NCBI RefSeq assembly: GCF_014841215.1
Contig: NZ_JACYTR010000012.1
Span: 49,206-113,205, forward strand
Length of the DNA: 64,000 bases
Origin: Pseudomarimonas arenosa
GTDB taxonomy: Bacteria > Pseudomonadota > Gammaproteobacteria > Xanthomonadales > Xanthomonadaceae
Reading direction: 5' to 3'
Shown: positions 32,697 through 43,100 of the stretch, one piece after another
Position numbering within the stretch: the stretch's first letter is position 1
Layout: every line of letters begins with the position of its first letter
The notes under the pieces: generated by a model
What the model was told of the DNA's origin: nothing
Databases searched by the model: none
The model's input: only the letters and a program-made list of their open reading frames with translations
Made by a program: the position numbers and the translations under genes

Positions 32697-35486
32697 ATGC
32701 GCACCGTGCTTCGTCGCCGGCCGTTGGCCGCTGCCCTTGTGTTTTGTCTTTCCTCTCCACTCCTGCTCGGCTCGGCGCTGGCGCAGTCTTCGTCCGAATC
32801 GGATCAGGACAACGCCGCCGAGCTGGACACCATCGTCGTCACCGGCTCGAACCTGAAAGGCATCGATCTGCAGGACGCCCAGCCGGTCAAGGTGTTCGAT
32901 ATCGAAGACATCAAGGCCAGCGGCGCCGTCACCGTGGCTGATCTGCTGGCCGAGGTCAGCCAGGCCGGCGGCGGCACCGGCAATTTTTCCACCGCCAACT
33001 CCGGTGCCAAGCAAGGCGATTCACCGGCCGGATTCGCAGGCGTGTCGCTACGCGGTCTGGGTACCGCCAGCACCCTGACCCTGGTCAATGGACGGCGCGT
33101 GGCGGTTGCTTCATTCGCCAATGGCTCGGAGAACTTTGTCGACATCAATGCCATTCCACTGGCCGCGGTCGACCGGGTCGAAGTGCTCACCACCGGCGCA
33201 TCAGCGGTGTACGGCGCCGATGCCGTGGCCGGGGTGGTGAACTTCGTGCTGCGCAAGGATTTCGAGGGGCTGCGTCTGTCCGGCAGCTATGCCGACTCGG
33301 CGGCCAGCAGCGATGAAGGTCGCTACAACGCCAACCTGGTCTGGGGTCGCAGCGGCGAACAGAGTCGTGCGATGTTGATCGTCGATGCCTACAAGCGCAA
33401 CGCGTTGTACGACCGCGATCGGCCGATTTCCGCGGTCGAGCCGCGACCCTCACAGCAGGGCATCTACCCCAGCTTTAACGATCTGTTTGCCCAGGATATC
33501 GATTTTGTCGAGGCCAGCTGCCCCGATGGGCAGCGCTACGACGGCCGTCCCGGCTTTCCCGCCAGCCGTTTCGGCGAGTATTGCGAGCTGAATCGCAATG
33601 CCTTTACTGCCAGCAATCCGGAGGAGGAGCGGTTGGGTCTGTATGCCACCTTTGGTTATCACTTCAATGAGCAACTGGAGTGGTTCGGCGAGTTGGCCGT
33701 GCAACGCAATGAGTCGCGGGCCAACTCAGAGCCGGCGCCGTGGAGCCAGGAAGAAATCGATTTCCATCACCCGGGCATGCCCACGGCCCTGCGTCAGCGC
33801 CTGCTCGATGCCGGTGTCGACCCGGATTTCAGCATCTTTGGATGGGGGCGCTTTCCCGATCCGCGCACGATTGAAGTCGAGACCCGCAACTGGCGACTGG
33901 TCAGTGGCCTATCCGGTGTGGTCGGCGATTGGACCTGGGACAGCGCGCTGAATGTCGCCCGCAGCGATTCCGAGCAGCGGGCGATCGCCGGCATCTACAA
34001 TGTCGAGCGCTTCCGCGCCGCCCTGCTTGGCCAGCTCTGCGCCGATGGCTCGATAAATTGTTCGCCGGACAATGGCGGCGTGTACTACAACCCGTTCAAT
34101 GGCCAGACCGAGAACAGCGCCGAGGTTCTGGGCCTGCTACGCGAGCGGGTGCCGCGCGCGGGTGAGTCCAAGCTCTATGGTTGGGATATGAAGTTCGCCG
34201 GTGATCTGGGTGAAGCGCCGGCCGGCCCGATCGCCTGGGCCTTCGGTGCCGAGCTGCGACGCGAGGAAGTGCGCGACGACCCCTCGCCGCTGGCCACCGC
34301 TGACCCGATCAGCGGCGAGGTGCCGGTGTACGGATTCGGCTCGACCGCCGTGGCGGCCAGCCGCAATCAATGGGCGGTGTTTGCCGAAACCCTGATTCCC
34401 CTGCATGACAGCTTCGATCTGCGCCTGGCCGGGCGCTACGACCACTACGATGATTTCGGCGGTGACTTCAATCCAGCCGCCAGTTTCCGCTGGCAGGCGC
34501 ATGAGTCGATCGTGGTGCGCGGTGGCTGGAACAGTTCGTTCCGCGCTCCCTCGCTGGCGCAGAGCGGCGCCGGCACCACCCTCAGTTCCGGCGCCTTGCC
34601 CTGTGCTGACGGCAGCGAATTCTTCGACAGTTTCTGCGATGGCTTTGCCGAGGATGATTTCTACCTCAGCGAGATCTATGGCAATCCGGATCTCAAGGCG
34701 GAAACCTCGGAGGCCTGGAATCTGGGCGCGGTATTCCAGTTGGGTGACTCCACCACCCTGACCTTCGATTGGTTCAACTTCGAGCACGAAAATCTGGTCG
34801 ATATCGACGCCAATGAGCTGTTCCGCCGGGCCCTGCTCGACCCTTCCCTGGTCGTGGCGCGTGGAGAGCTCGGGCCCGGCCAGATCGGTATCGAAACCCG
34901 CAACGGCACGATCGGTAGCCCGATCGAGGAAATCCATCTCAATCTGATCAATGTCGGCGTACAGAAGACCGATGGCCTCGACATTTCGCTGGAGCACCGC
35001 CTGGAACCTGCCGAGCTCGGCGCTTTCACCCTGTTCTTCGACGCCACCTGGACACACAGCTTCCAGCGCTCGGAAAGCTGCGGTGATGATGTCAGCGGCG
35101 GCCGACGTGGCGTGGGCCTCTGCCGCAACGGTGTTCGCCTGGTGGAACGGGTAGATGAGTTCCGTTATCCCGAATGGCTGGCGGTGGCCGGAATCAAGTG
35201 GCGCTATCAGGATTACACCACGCGCCTGTGGGCCGACTACACCGATAGTTACTACGATGACGATCAGCGTGACGGCGTGCCGGCAGGGCGGCGGATTTCC
35301 TCCTGGACCGTGCTGCATGCCAGCCTGACCTGGGATATTGGCGAGAATGCGTTCACCAGCCTCACCGTGCGCAATCTGGCTGATCGCGATCCGCCGCGGG
35401 CGCTGGGCTCGGCGACCAACTTCGACGAGTTCAACCACGACAGCCTGGGGCGCTGGTTCCAACTCAGCTATACGCATCGGTTCTGA
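32697..35486 (+). CDS. TonB-dependent outer membrane receptor
   Basis: The 929-residue protein has a signal peptide (cleavage near GSALAQSSS), a TonB-box/plug start LDTIVVTGSNLKG, a plug domain with GVSLRGLGTASTLTLVNGRR and VEVLTTGASAVYGADAVAGV, and a beta-barrel ending in GRWFQLSYTHRF with terminal Phe. The plug sequence is typical of large Xanthomonas-type TonB receptors for oligomeric substrates. Beta-Asp-Arg or larger cyanophycin fragments are the likely substrate from its neighbours only. ATG 32697 gives a proper signal peptide. Confidence 0.93.
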   Translation: MRTVLRRRPLAAALVFCLSSPLLLGSALAQSSSESDQDNAAELDTIVVTGSNLKGIDLQDAQPVKVFDIEDIKASGAVTVADLLAEVSQAGGGTGNFSTANSGAKQGDSPAGFAGVSLRGLGTASTLTLVNGRRVAVASFANGSENFVDINAIPLAAVDRVEVLTTGASAVYGADAVAGVVNFVLRKDFEGLRLSGSYADSAASSDEGRYNANLVWGRSGEQSRAMLIVDAYKRNALYDRDRPISAVEPRPSQQGIYPSFNDLFAQDIDFVEASCPDGQRYDGRPGFPASRFGEYCELNRNAFTASNPEEERLGLYATFGYHFNEQLEWFGELAVQRNESRANSEPAPWSQEEIDFHHPGMPTALRQRLLDAGVDPDFSIFGWGRFPDPRTIEVETRNWRLVSGLSGVVGDWTWDSALNVARSDSEQRAIAGIYNVERFRAALLGQLCADGSINCSPDNGGVYYNPFNGQTENSAEVLGLLRERVPRAGESKLYGWDMKFAGDLGEAPAGPIAWAFGAELRREEVRDDPSPLATADPISGEVPVYGFGSTAVAASRNQWAVFAETLIPLHDSFDLRLAGRYDHYDDFGGDFNPAASFRWQAHESIVVRGGWNSSFRAPSLAQSGAGTTLSSGALPCADGSEFFDSFCDGFAEDDFYLSEIYGNPDLKAETSEAWNLGAVFQLGDSTTLTFDWFNFEHENLVDIDANELFRRALLDPSLVVARGELGPGQIGIETRNGTIGSPIEEIHLNLINVGVQKTDGLDISLEHRLEPAELGAFTLFFDATWTHSFQRSESCGDDVSGGRRGVGLCRNGVRLVERVDEFRYPEWLAVAGIKWRYQDYTTRLWADYTDSYYDDDQRDGVPAGRRISSWTVLHASLTWDIGENAFTSLTVRNLADRDPPRALGSATNFDEFNHDSLGRWFQLSYTHRF

Positions 35487-35550
35487 TGGGTGAGTCCTTC
35501 ATCAGTGGATGGGTGACCTATCGATTCGCCGAGGCCGCGCCTTGCTCCCC

Positions 35551-35990
35551 TGCCCAGGGGCCTCGCATAGCGAGGTTCCTGGGTAGATCGATGCGCACTG
35601 ATTTTCGCGCGCCGGCGGGTGCCCCGGAACTCCCTCCCCGATGTTCGGGGAGGGCCGGGGTGGGGTTAGGGAGCCGATCTTCTACTGCCCAGGGGCCTCG
35701 CATGGCGAGGTTCCTGGGTAGATCGATTCGCACTGGTTTTCGCGCGCCGACTGGTGCCCCGGAACTCCCTCCCCGATGTTCGGGGAGGGCCGGGGTGGGG
35801 TTAGGGAGCCAGTCTTTGCCTGCCCAGGGGCCTCGCATAGCGAGGTTCCTGGGTAGATCGATGCGCACTGATTTTCGCGCGCCGGCTGGTGCCCCGGAAC
35901 TCCCTCCCCGATGTTCGGGGAGGGCCGGGGTGGGGTTAGGGAGCCGATCTTCTACTGCCCAGGGGCCTCGCATGGCGAGGTTCCTGGGTA
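35551..35990. repeat. 135-bp tandem array, 3.3 copies, alternating variants
   Basis: The unit starts TGCCCAGGGGCCTCGCAT and contains AGCGAGGTTCCTGGGTAGAT, GCGCACTGATTTTCGCGCGC, CCCTCCCCGATGTTCGGGGA and GGGCCGGGGTGGGGTTAGGG. Starts lie at 35551, 35686, 35821 and 35956, exactly 135 apart; the fourth copy is cut after about 35 bases. Copies 1 and 3 share one set of variants (GCATAGCG, GATGCGCACTGATT, CCGATCTTCTAC), copies 2 and 4 another (GCATGGCG; copy 2 also has GATTCGCACTGGTT, CCAGTCTTTGCC). The array fills most of the 595-base gap between the receptor and the permease genes. Confidence 0.95.
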
Positions 35991-36081
35991 GGGGCTTCAA
36001 ATCGCTATTCCACCGACATCGGGCTGTCGCCATGCGTCACCATTGTGTCGAACTCCGTGTTCGACCACCGAGGACTAGTTG

Positions 36082-37497
36082 ATGAATACGTCCGACCAAG
36101 CCTCCAAGACGCCGCACACCTTGCTGATTCTGCTGGCAGGCTGTCTGCTGGTGGCCTTGCTAGCGCCGTGGCTTCCGGCCGGTGAGTTCTTGCCCGATCA
36201 GCCGATTGCGCTGGAGAGTTATCGCCACAGCGGGCAGCGCGTTGCCACCACCCTGTTTGCCGCCGACGACAGCCAGGCCGGCCTGATCAATGCCCTGTTT
36301 GAGGGTTTCACCTCGGGCGACCGCTCCAGCGCCGCGATCGGGGTAATTGCCTTTGTGCTGCTGGTCGGTGGCGCGTTTGGCGTGGTCCGTGCCAGTGGCG
36401 CGATGGATCGCGCGGTGTTGCGGCTGGCTGATCGCGCCGAGCGTTCGCCGCGCCTGCTGCTGGCCGCCTTGTTCATTGCCTTTTCCCTTGGCGGTGCGGT
36501 GTTTGGCATGGGCGAGGAAACGATTGCGTTTCTTGCGCTGCTATTGCCCCTGTTGCTGCGCCTTGGCCTTCCGGCGGAAGTCGGTGTCATGGTGACCTAT
36601 ATGGCGAGTCAGATCGGCTTTGCCACCTCCTGGATGAACCCGTTCAGCGTCGCTGTGGCGCAGGGCATTGCCGGACTGCCGCTGCTCTCCGGTGCGCCGC
36701 TGCGGATAGTCATGTATGTCTGCTTCGTCGCCATCTCACTCGGCTTTGTACTGTGGTATGCCAGTCGGCACCGCCAGACGATTGCAAGTGCGCAGCAGGA
36801 GATCAGCGAACAGCGGGGCTTGCCGCTTCAGGGCTGCGACTGGATCATCCTGTTAAGTGTGCTGGCCACCGTGATCTGGATCATCTGGGGTGTGGTGGCG
36901 GGTGGCTACTATATCCCGCAGATTGCCAGCCAGTTCGTCGCACTCGGCCTGGTGGCCGGTCTGGTGGCGGTGCTGAGTGGACGGATTCGCGCCAACGAGG
37001 CGGCCGAGGCCTTCGTGCGTGGAGTGCAGGATCTGATCCCCGCCGCCCTGGTGATCGCCATGGCCAAGGGCCTGCTGTATCTGCTTGGCGGCAGCGATCC
37101 GCATCAGCCCTCCCTGCTTAACAGTCTGCTTCACAGCATGGGCAGCCTGCTGCAGGGCTGGCCAGAGCTGGCCGCTGCCGAGGGCATGCTGCTGGTGCAG
37201 AGCATATTCAATTTCTTCGTCACCTCGGGCAGTGCTCAGGCGGCGATCACCATGCCCTTGATGGCCGGGTTGGGTGATCTGGTCGGGGTCAGTCGTCAGG
37301 TATCGGTGCTGGCCTTTCAGCTCGGCGACGGCCTGACCAACCTGGTGGTGCCGACCTCGGCGGCGTTGATGGGCGCGCTCGGCGTAGCCGGCGTGCCCTG
37401 GCCGCGCTGGGTTGCGCTGATCTGGCGTTTTCAACTGCTGTTGATGGGCCTGGCCGCCAGCGCCGTGGCGATCGCCGTACTGACTGGATTTCAATGA
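36082..37497 (+). CDS. YfcC/DcuC-like anaerobic carrier family permease
   Basis: The 471-residue protein has about twelve helices and the YfcC-type pattern: RSSAAIGVIAFVLLVGGAFG near residue 90, AVFGMGEETIAFLALLLPLL, MASQIGFATSWMNPFSVAVA and, later, FNFFVTSGSAQAAITMPLMA and QLGDGLTNLVVPTSAALMGA. The family includes transporters of basic amino acids and C4-dicarboxylates. Its stop directly abuts the iadA start, so uptake of the dipeptide or its products is the best guess. ATG 36082 was chosen. Confidence 0.85.
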   Translation: MNTSDQASKTPHTLLILLAGCLLVALLAPWLPAGEFLPDQPIALESYRHSGQRVATTLFAADDSQAGLINALFEGFTSGDRSSAAIGVIAFVLLVGGAFGVVRASGAMDRAVLRLADRAERSPRLLLAALFIAFSLGGAVFGMGEETIAFLALLLPLLLRLGLPAEVGVMVTYMASQIGFATSWMNPFSVAVAQGIAGLPLLSGAPLRIVMYVCFVAISLGFVLWYASRHRQTIASAQQEISEQRGLPLQGCDWIILLSVLATVIWIIWGVVAGGYYIPQIASQFVALGLVAGLVAVLSGRIRANEAAEAFVRGVQDLIPAALVIAMAKGLLYLLGGSDPHQPSLLNSLLHSMGSLLQGWPELAAAEGMLLVQSIFNFFVTSGSAQAAITMPLMAGLGDLVGVSRQVSVLAFQLGDGLTNLVVPTSAALMGALGVAGVPWPRWVALIWRFQLLLMGLAASAVAIAVLTGFQ

Positions 37498-38646
37498 ATG
37501 GACGCAAGCATGCATCTGATTCGTGGCGCCGAGCTGTTCGCGCCCGGACCCTTGGGGAAACGCGATGTGTTGATCGGCGGCGGCAAGATCCTGGCCATCG
37601 ACCAGCGGTTGGATAGCGCTGCCCTGGGTCGGCGAGTGGCGCTGATCGAGGCCGAAGGCCTGCGCCTCCTGCCCGGTCTGGTCGACAGCCTGGTGCATAT
37701 CTCCGGCGGCGGAGGTGAGGGCGGCTTTGCCAGTCGCAGCCGGCCACTGCAGGCCGAGCATGCCTTGCGCGGCGGCGTTACCAGCTTGATCGGCGCGCTG
37801 GGCACCGATGATGTGACCCGCAGTCTGGCTGATCTGCTGGCCTGTTGCCGCAGCCTCACCGAGCACGGGCTGAGTGCCTATGCCCTGAGCGGTTCCTATC
37901 ATCTGCCCTTGCGCACATTGACCGGACGTTTGCGCGACGATCTGGTGCTGATTCCGGATCTGATCGGGGTCGGCGAGATCGCCATTGCTGATCATCGTGG
38001 CTCGCAGCCCACGGTGGCCGAACTGGCGCGGATTGCCGCCGAAGCCCGGGTCGGCGGCATGCTGGCCGGCAAAGCCGGCACGGTGTTGATCCACCTCGGT
38101 GATGCCGAGGATCGGCTGACCCTGCTCGAGGCGGTGGTGGAACAGCATGCGGTGAGCCGTACACAGTTTCTGCCGACCCACTGCAATCGATCGCGCGCAC
38201 TGCTGGATCACAGCAAGGACTGGCTGTGTGCCGGCGGCTACGTCGACCTGACCTGCTCGACCACCGAGCAATTGCTGGCTGACGGTGAAGTGCCGGCCGC
38301 GCAGGCCTTGTTGGAACTGCTGGATCAGTGCGACGGCGCCGGGCAGGTTAGTCTCAGTTCGGACGCCCAGGCCAGTCTGCCGCAGTTCGACGCCGAAGGT
38401 CGCCTGCTGCATATGGCCGAGGCCGACATCGGCAGTCTGCTGGCGACGCTGCAGCACGCCTGGCAGCTACGACCGGAACGGTTCAGTGAGATCCTGGCTG
38501 CAGCCACCTCAACGCCGGCGACGATCTGGGGTCTGTCGAGCAAGGGCAGGATTCGGGTGGGCGGCGATGCCGATCTGCTCTTGCTCGATGGAAGGGACAA
38601 TACGCTGCGCGCGGTGGTTGCCGGCGGGCGTTATTCTCGGTTCTAG
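37498..38646 (+). CDS. iadA: Isoaspartyl dipeptidase (IadA-like), altered metal site
   Basis: The 382-residue amidohydrolase aligns well with E. coli IadA: LLPGLVDSLVHISGGGGEGG, LIGVGEIAIADHRGSQPT, FLPTHCNRSRALLDH and VSLSSDAQASLP. Expected metal ligands are present at His67, Glu160 (in place of the carboxylated Lys, as in many members), His199, His228 and Asp289. The first His of the HxH pair is Leu65 (SLVH instead of QHVH), read directly from CTG. It hydrolyses beta-Asp dipeptides, e.g. beta-Asp-Arg from cyanophycin, if active. The ATG follows the permease TGA without a gap. Its own stop lies inside a repeat A end. Confidence 0.9.
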   Translation: MDASMHLIRGAELFAPGPLGKRDVLIGGGKILAIDQRLDSAALGRRVALIEAEGLRLLPGLVDSLVHISGGGGEGGFASRSRPLQAEHALRGGVTSLIGALGTDDVTRSLADLLACCRSLTEHGLSAYALSGSYHLPLRTLTGRLRDDLVLIPDLIGVGEIAIADHRGSQPTVAELARIAAEARVGGMLAGKAGTVLIHLGDAEDRLTLLEAVVEQHAVSRTQFLPTHCNRSRALLDHSKDWLCAGGYVDLTCSTTEQLLADGEVPAAQALLELLDQCDGAGQVSLSSDAQASLPQFDAEGRLLHMAEADIGSLLATLQHAWQLRPERFSEILAAATSTPATIWGLSSKGRIRVGGDADLLLLDGRDNTLRAVVAGGRYSRF

Positions 38647-38681
38647 CCCGGATATTTCCTGCGGTCGCGCCGAAAGACACC
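38643..38681. repeat. Dispersed repeat A, copy 6 (fragment)
   Basis: CTAGCCCGGATATTTCCTGC followed by GGTCGCGCCGAAAGA gives the left end and part of the centre seen in copies 2 and 5. It overlaps the iadA stop TAG. The remainder up to 38760 holds no gene. Confidence 0.8.
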
Positions 38682-38760
38682 GCCGGCCCAGGCACAGCAA
38701 CGACAGGCTGCATGCTGGGTTGTGGGCGCACCCTATGGTTAAGTACGCGCCCGCGCGTCT

Positions 38761-40026
38761 TCAATGCGTTCGCTGGCCGTCGTCGCTGGCCTTCGCGGCC
38801 CCACTCATCGCCACCACCTTGCCCAGTGTCAGGCCCTGCACCAGGATCGAGAACACCACCACGCAATAGGTCACGGTGACGATCAGGTTGCGTTCCGGGC
38901 CGGGCGGCAGGCTGAGGGCGAGGGCAACCGAAATGCCGCCGCGCAGGCCACCCCAGACCAGCACCTTGAGCGTGCCGGGAGGGAAACTACGAGTTAGCGC
39001 CAGCAACTTGATCGCCGGGCCGACGCTGAGCAGGCGGCCGAGCAGGACGATCGGGATGGCCAGCAGGCCGGCGGCAAGATAGCCGGGTTCGGCGGTGATC
39101 AGCAGGATCTCGACGCCGATCAGCACGAACAATACCGCGTTGAGGATCTCGTCGATCAACTCCCAGAATTTGTCGACATGCTCTTCGGTGACCTTGCTCA
39201 TGGCGCTGGCGCGGCCCTGGTTGCCGATCAACAGGCCGGCAATCACAATGGCGATCGGTGCCGACAGATGCAGGGCCGCCGCCGCGGCATAGCCGCCCAT
39301 GGCCGCGGCCAAGGTGAGCAGCACTTCGACCTGATAATTGTCGACCTGGCGCATCATCCAGTTCACCAGCAGGCCAAGGGCAAACCCGAACAGAGCGCCG
39401 CCGATTGCCTCCTTGGCAAACAGGCCGAGCGCATGGCCGACACTGAGCTCCTCGCCACCTGCATAGACGCCGAGCAGGAGTAGGAATACCACCACGCCGA
39501 CTCCGTCGTTGAACAGCGATTCGCCGGTGATCTTGGTTTCCACCTCTTTGTCGATACCGGCCTTGCGCAGAATGGCCAGCACCGCGATCGGATCGGTGGG
39601 CGAGATCAGCGCACCGAACAGCAGGGCCGCCATCCACGGCAGTTCCAGACCGAACAGGCCAAAGCCAAACTTGGTCAGGCAGCCGATGATCAGGGTCGAT
39701 GCGATCACCCCAATGGTGGCCAGGGTGCCGATCACCCAGCGCTGCTTGGCCAGATCATCCAGTTTCACGTGCAGGGCGCCGGCAAACAACAGCACGCTGA
39801 GCATGCCCTGCATCAACAAGGTGTTGAAGTCGATCCCGGCCAGCGCACGCTCGACTCGGAAGGCCATGTCGACGCCAAGTTTTTCCAGCCCGATCAGCAG
39901 CAGCGAGGCCAGCATGCCCATCACCATGACGCCGATCGTGGTCGGCAGCTTGAAGAAGCGCAGGTTGATCCAGGCGAACACCGCGGTCAGGGTGATCAGC
40001 AGGGCGAGCAGGTCGAGTACGAGCAT
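38761..40026 (-). CDS. CPA1 family cation:proton antiporter
   Basis: The 421-residue inner membrane protein has the CPA1 helices FGALISPTDPIAVLAILRKAG and GESLFNDGVGVVVFLLLLGV, the ND motif of Na+/H+ exchange. The N-terminus MLVLDLLALLITLTAVFAWI forms the first helix. WGGLRGGISVALALSLP near the end is typical of the family. I placed the start at 40026 because upstream codons lack family resemblance and lie in the region before the histidine-kinase gene. It exchanges Na+ (or K+) for H+. It ends by a short gap after iadA (convergent). Confidence 0.92.
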   Translation of the reverse strand: MLVLDLLALLITLTAVFAWINLRFFKLPTTIGVMVMGMLASLLLIGLEKLGVDMAFRVERALAGIDFNTLLMQGMLSVLLFAGALHVKLDDLAKQRWVIGTLATIGVIASTLIIGCLTKFGFGLFGLELPWMAALLFGALISPTDPIAVLAILRKAGIDKEVETKITGESLFNDGVGVVVFLLLLGVYAGGEELSVGHALGLFAKEAIGGALFGFALGLLVNWMMRQVDNYQVEVLLTLAAAMGGYAAAAALHLSAPIAIVIAGLLIGNQGRASAMSKVTEEHVDKFWELIDEILNAVLFVLIGVEILLITAEPGYLAAGLLAIPIVLLGRLLSVGPAIKLLALTRSFPPGTLKVLVWGGLRGGISVALALSLPPGPERNLIVTVTYCVVVFSILVQGLTLGKVVAMSGAAKASDDGQRTH

Positions 40027-40144
40027 GGGCTGGCCTTTGCGGAATGAGGGCCTGAGCATACCCGAGTCGTGGCGGGGCGCCGCGACTCCCCAATGGCGGG
40101 CGATCGCGCTAGCATGAGTTGGCTGTTGGGGGAGCGTCATCGAC

Positions 40145-43100
40145 GTGATCAGAGCCGGTGGATTGGCCGCCAAGATGTGCCGTGCCTTGCTGGGCTGCCT
40201 GCTTCTGGCCCCGGCATGGCTGTTGGCCGCTGAGGTGGCTGGTCCGAGCATGGCGCGTTTCATCCGCCTCGATTCACGCAGCGGCCTGAGCCAGGACACG
40301 CCGCTGGCCCTGGTGCAGGATCGCCACGGCTTTGTCTGGATCGGCACCCAGGACGGCCTGAATCGCTTTGATGGTCAGCAGGTGCGCGTGCTGCGCGCCG
40401 AGCCGGACCAGCCCGGTGGACTGAAATCGAGCTGGATCACTGCGCTGGTCTACGATCGGCAACAACGGCTATGGGTTGGCAGTCATCGCGGTGTGCATCG
40501 CTACGACGAAGCGCAGGACCGTTTTCAGCACTACGATCTGGCACCCGGCCATTCGGGCGGCGACACCATCTATACGCTGTACCTTGATGTTCAGGGCGAA
40601 CTGTGGGTGGGCAGTGACGCTGGGCTGTCGCGCTATCAAAGGGATAGCGATACCTTCACCACCTATTCCGCCACAGGTGAAACGCTGGCCGACTTTGGTG
40701 CGGGTCAGGTTCGCGCCATTGTTCGTCATGGCGAAGACCTGTGGGTGGGCACCACCGCTGGATTGTTCCGCTTTAACATAGAGCTTGAGCAGTTCAATGC
40801 GGTCGATTCGCTGGGCTCGCTGGTGATCAATGCGCTGAGCGTGGATCGGTCCGGTGTGTTGTGGGTTGGCTCAGACCAGCAAGGCCTGTTGCGCTTTGCG
40901 CCGGATCGCGCCGAGGCGCAGAAGGTGGAACTCGAACACCCGCGGGTGCATGCCCTGTTACTCGATAGTTCGGGGAGTCTATGGGTGGGGGGCGAGCAGG
41001 CGGCCTATCGGCTGCGGCCTGAGCGGCCGCTGACTCAGCCAATAGAGCGCTATGCCCACCGCGAGCGCGACCCCTTCAGTATCGGCCGCGGACGGGTACC
41101 TAGTTTTCTCGAAGCCAGGGACGGCAGCTTCTGGATCGGCGCCTGGGAGGGCGGGGTCAGTTGGACCGATGCGCGTTTCAATACGGTACGCAGCCTGACG
41201 CTGGAGAACCAAGGGCTGGGCGCACTGAGCGATCCGCGGGTGCTTGCCGTGGCCAGCGAAGGCGAGAATTTCTGGCTCGGCACCGCCGATGCGGTGGCAC
41301 GCTACGAGCCCGGCAGCGGCGAACTGCAGCCCCTGCCGTCGACCCGTGGCATGTTCACCTTCACCCTCTTGGTAAGGCCTGATGCGCTGTGGATCGGCAG
41401 TGGTCTTGGCGTGTACCGCTTCGATCGCCAGACCGAACAATTGAGCCGGCAGGATCTTCACCCGGACGTCAATCAGGCACGTATTCGCCGCATGATGCTG
41501 GACGGCGATCGCTTGTGGGTTTTTGCCGAGCTGGCCGGTCTGTACGTATTCGATCTGAGCAGTGGCGAGCTGATCCAGCGGCATCGCTTTGTTGGCAACG
41601 TCTACTACATCAATCGGCTCGATCAGGAGCGAGTACTGGCCACCGCCAGCGATGGGCTGCACTGGTTCAGTCGCGATGGCAGGCAGCGCCTGCATCAACA
41701 GGAGATCGGCAATGGCTCGGGGCTGCAGCGGCTGCCGGCGCCGATCAGCGGTTATGTGCGGGATTCGCGCGGCCGACTGTGGCTGGCGAGCTATGGCGCC
41801 GGTGGTTTCGAGATGCGTGAACCACGCGCGGGCGATGCCGCCAGCGCTGAGTTTCATCCGATCCCGGCACTGCAGAGCCTCAGCAACCAGGGTGTCAACA
41901 GCCTGCAGGTTGACGCTCAGGATCGTCTCTGGCTGGCCACCGACCGGGGCATCTCCCTGTTCGATCCGGCGCTGGATGAGGTGCGCAATCTAGATGATGT
42001 GGATGGTGCCCTGGTGCGCGGTTACTACTTCTCCGCATCAGCGCAGGCCCCGGCGGGACTGCTGGCCTTTGGCAGCAAGGAAGGGCTCAGCTTGCTCGAC
42101 ACCCGCGACTCGATTGAACATGTACGTCCACCGTCACCCTTGCTCACCGGGGTATCGATCAGCAATCAGTGGCAGCAGGTGCAATCGCGCATGCCGGAAT
42201 CGGTGCTGCCGCAGGCGCCGTTCCTGCTCGATCAGATCGGGCTCAGGCCCGGCATGGGCCGTAGCATTGGCTTTCGCTTTGCCAGCCCGGCCTATACCGA
42301 AGGCCGTCGACTTCGCTACCTGTATCGGCTCGATGGCTTCGACACCGAGTGGGTCAAGCTGGAGGTCGGGCGGCGCGAAACCGGCTACACCAATCTGCCG
42401 CCCGGCGACTATCGCTTGCGCATCAAGGCTGAAAGCGGGTGGGGCGAGCGCAGCGCCGAAACCGCCGTGTCGTTCAACATCGCCCCGTATTGGTGGCAGA
42501 CCTGGTGGAGCCGGGTGTTGTGGGTCTTGCTATCGGTTGGCGTGATACTCGGCCTGCTGCGCTGGCGCATGGCCCGATTGCGGGCGGTGCGCGTCCTGCT
42601 CGAACAGCAGGTCAGGGAACGCACGTTGGATCTGGAACGCGCTCGTCAGCAGGCCGAACGTTCCCTGCGTGATCTGGAGGTTACGCAGGAGGAGCTGGTG
42701 CGTTCAGAAAAGCTCTCCGCCCTGGGCGGCCTGGTGGCCAGCGTGGCGCATGAGGTCAATACGCCGCTGGGCGTGGCCCTGACCGCCAACAGCCATCTGG
42801 GCGACCGCGTGCGGCAGCTGGAAAAGGCCTACCTCGGCGGTCAAATGGCGCGTAGCGATCTGTCGCGCTACATCGATGCGGCAAAGGAAGGCGCGGATAT
42901 GATCCAGCGAAACCTGGAGCGTGCCGCCGGTCTGATCAGCAGTTTCAAACGGGTGTCGGCCGACCGCAGTTCTGATGAGCGGCGCCGCTTTGATCTGGCT
43001 CAGGTGCTCGATGAGCTGCTGCAAAGCCTGAAGCTGCTGTGGAAGCGGCGTTCCATCGTGTTGGAGATCGACTGTCCGCCGGGCATCCAGATGGACAGTT

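Noticed and set aside
35486..36082. Open frames on both strands through the 135-bp array (possible repeat protein)
   Set aside because: The unit is a multiple of three, so any stop-free frame is extended automatically; hairpins and high GC with no ribosome site point to non-coding DNA.
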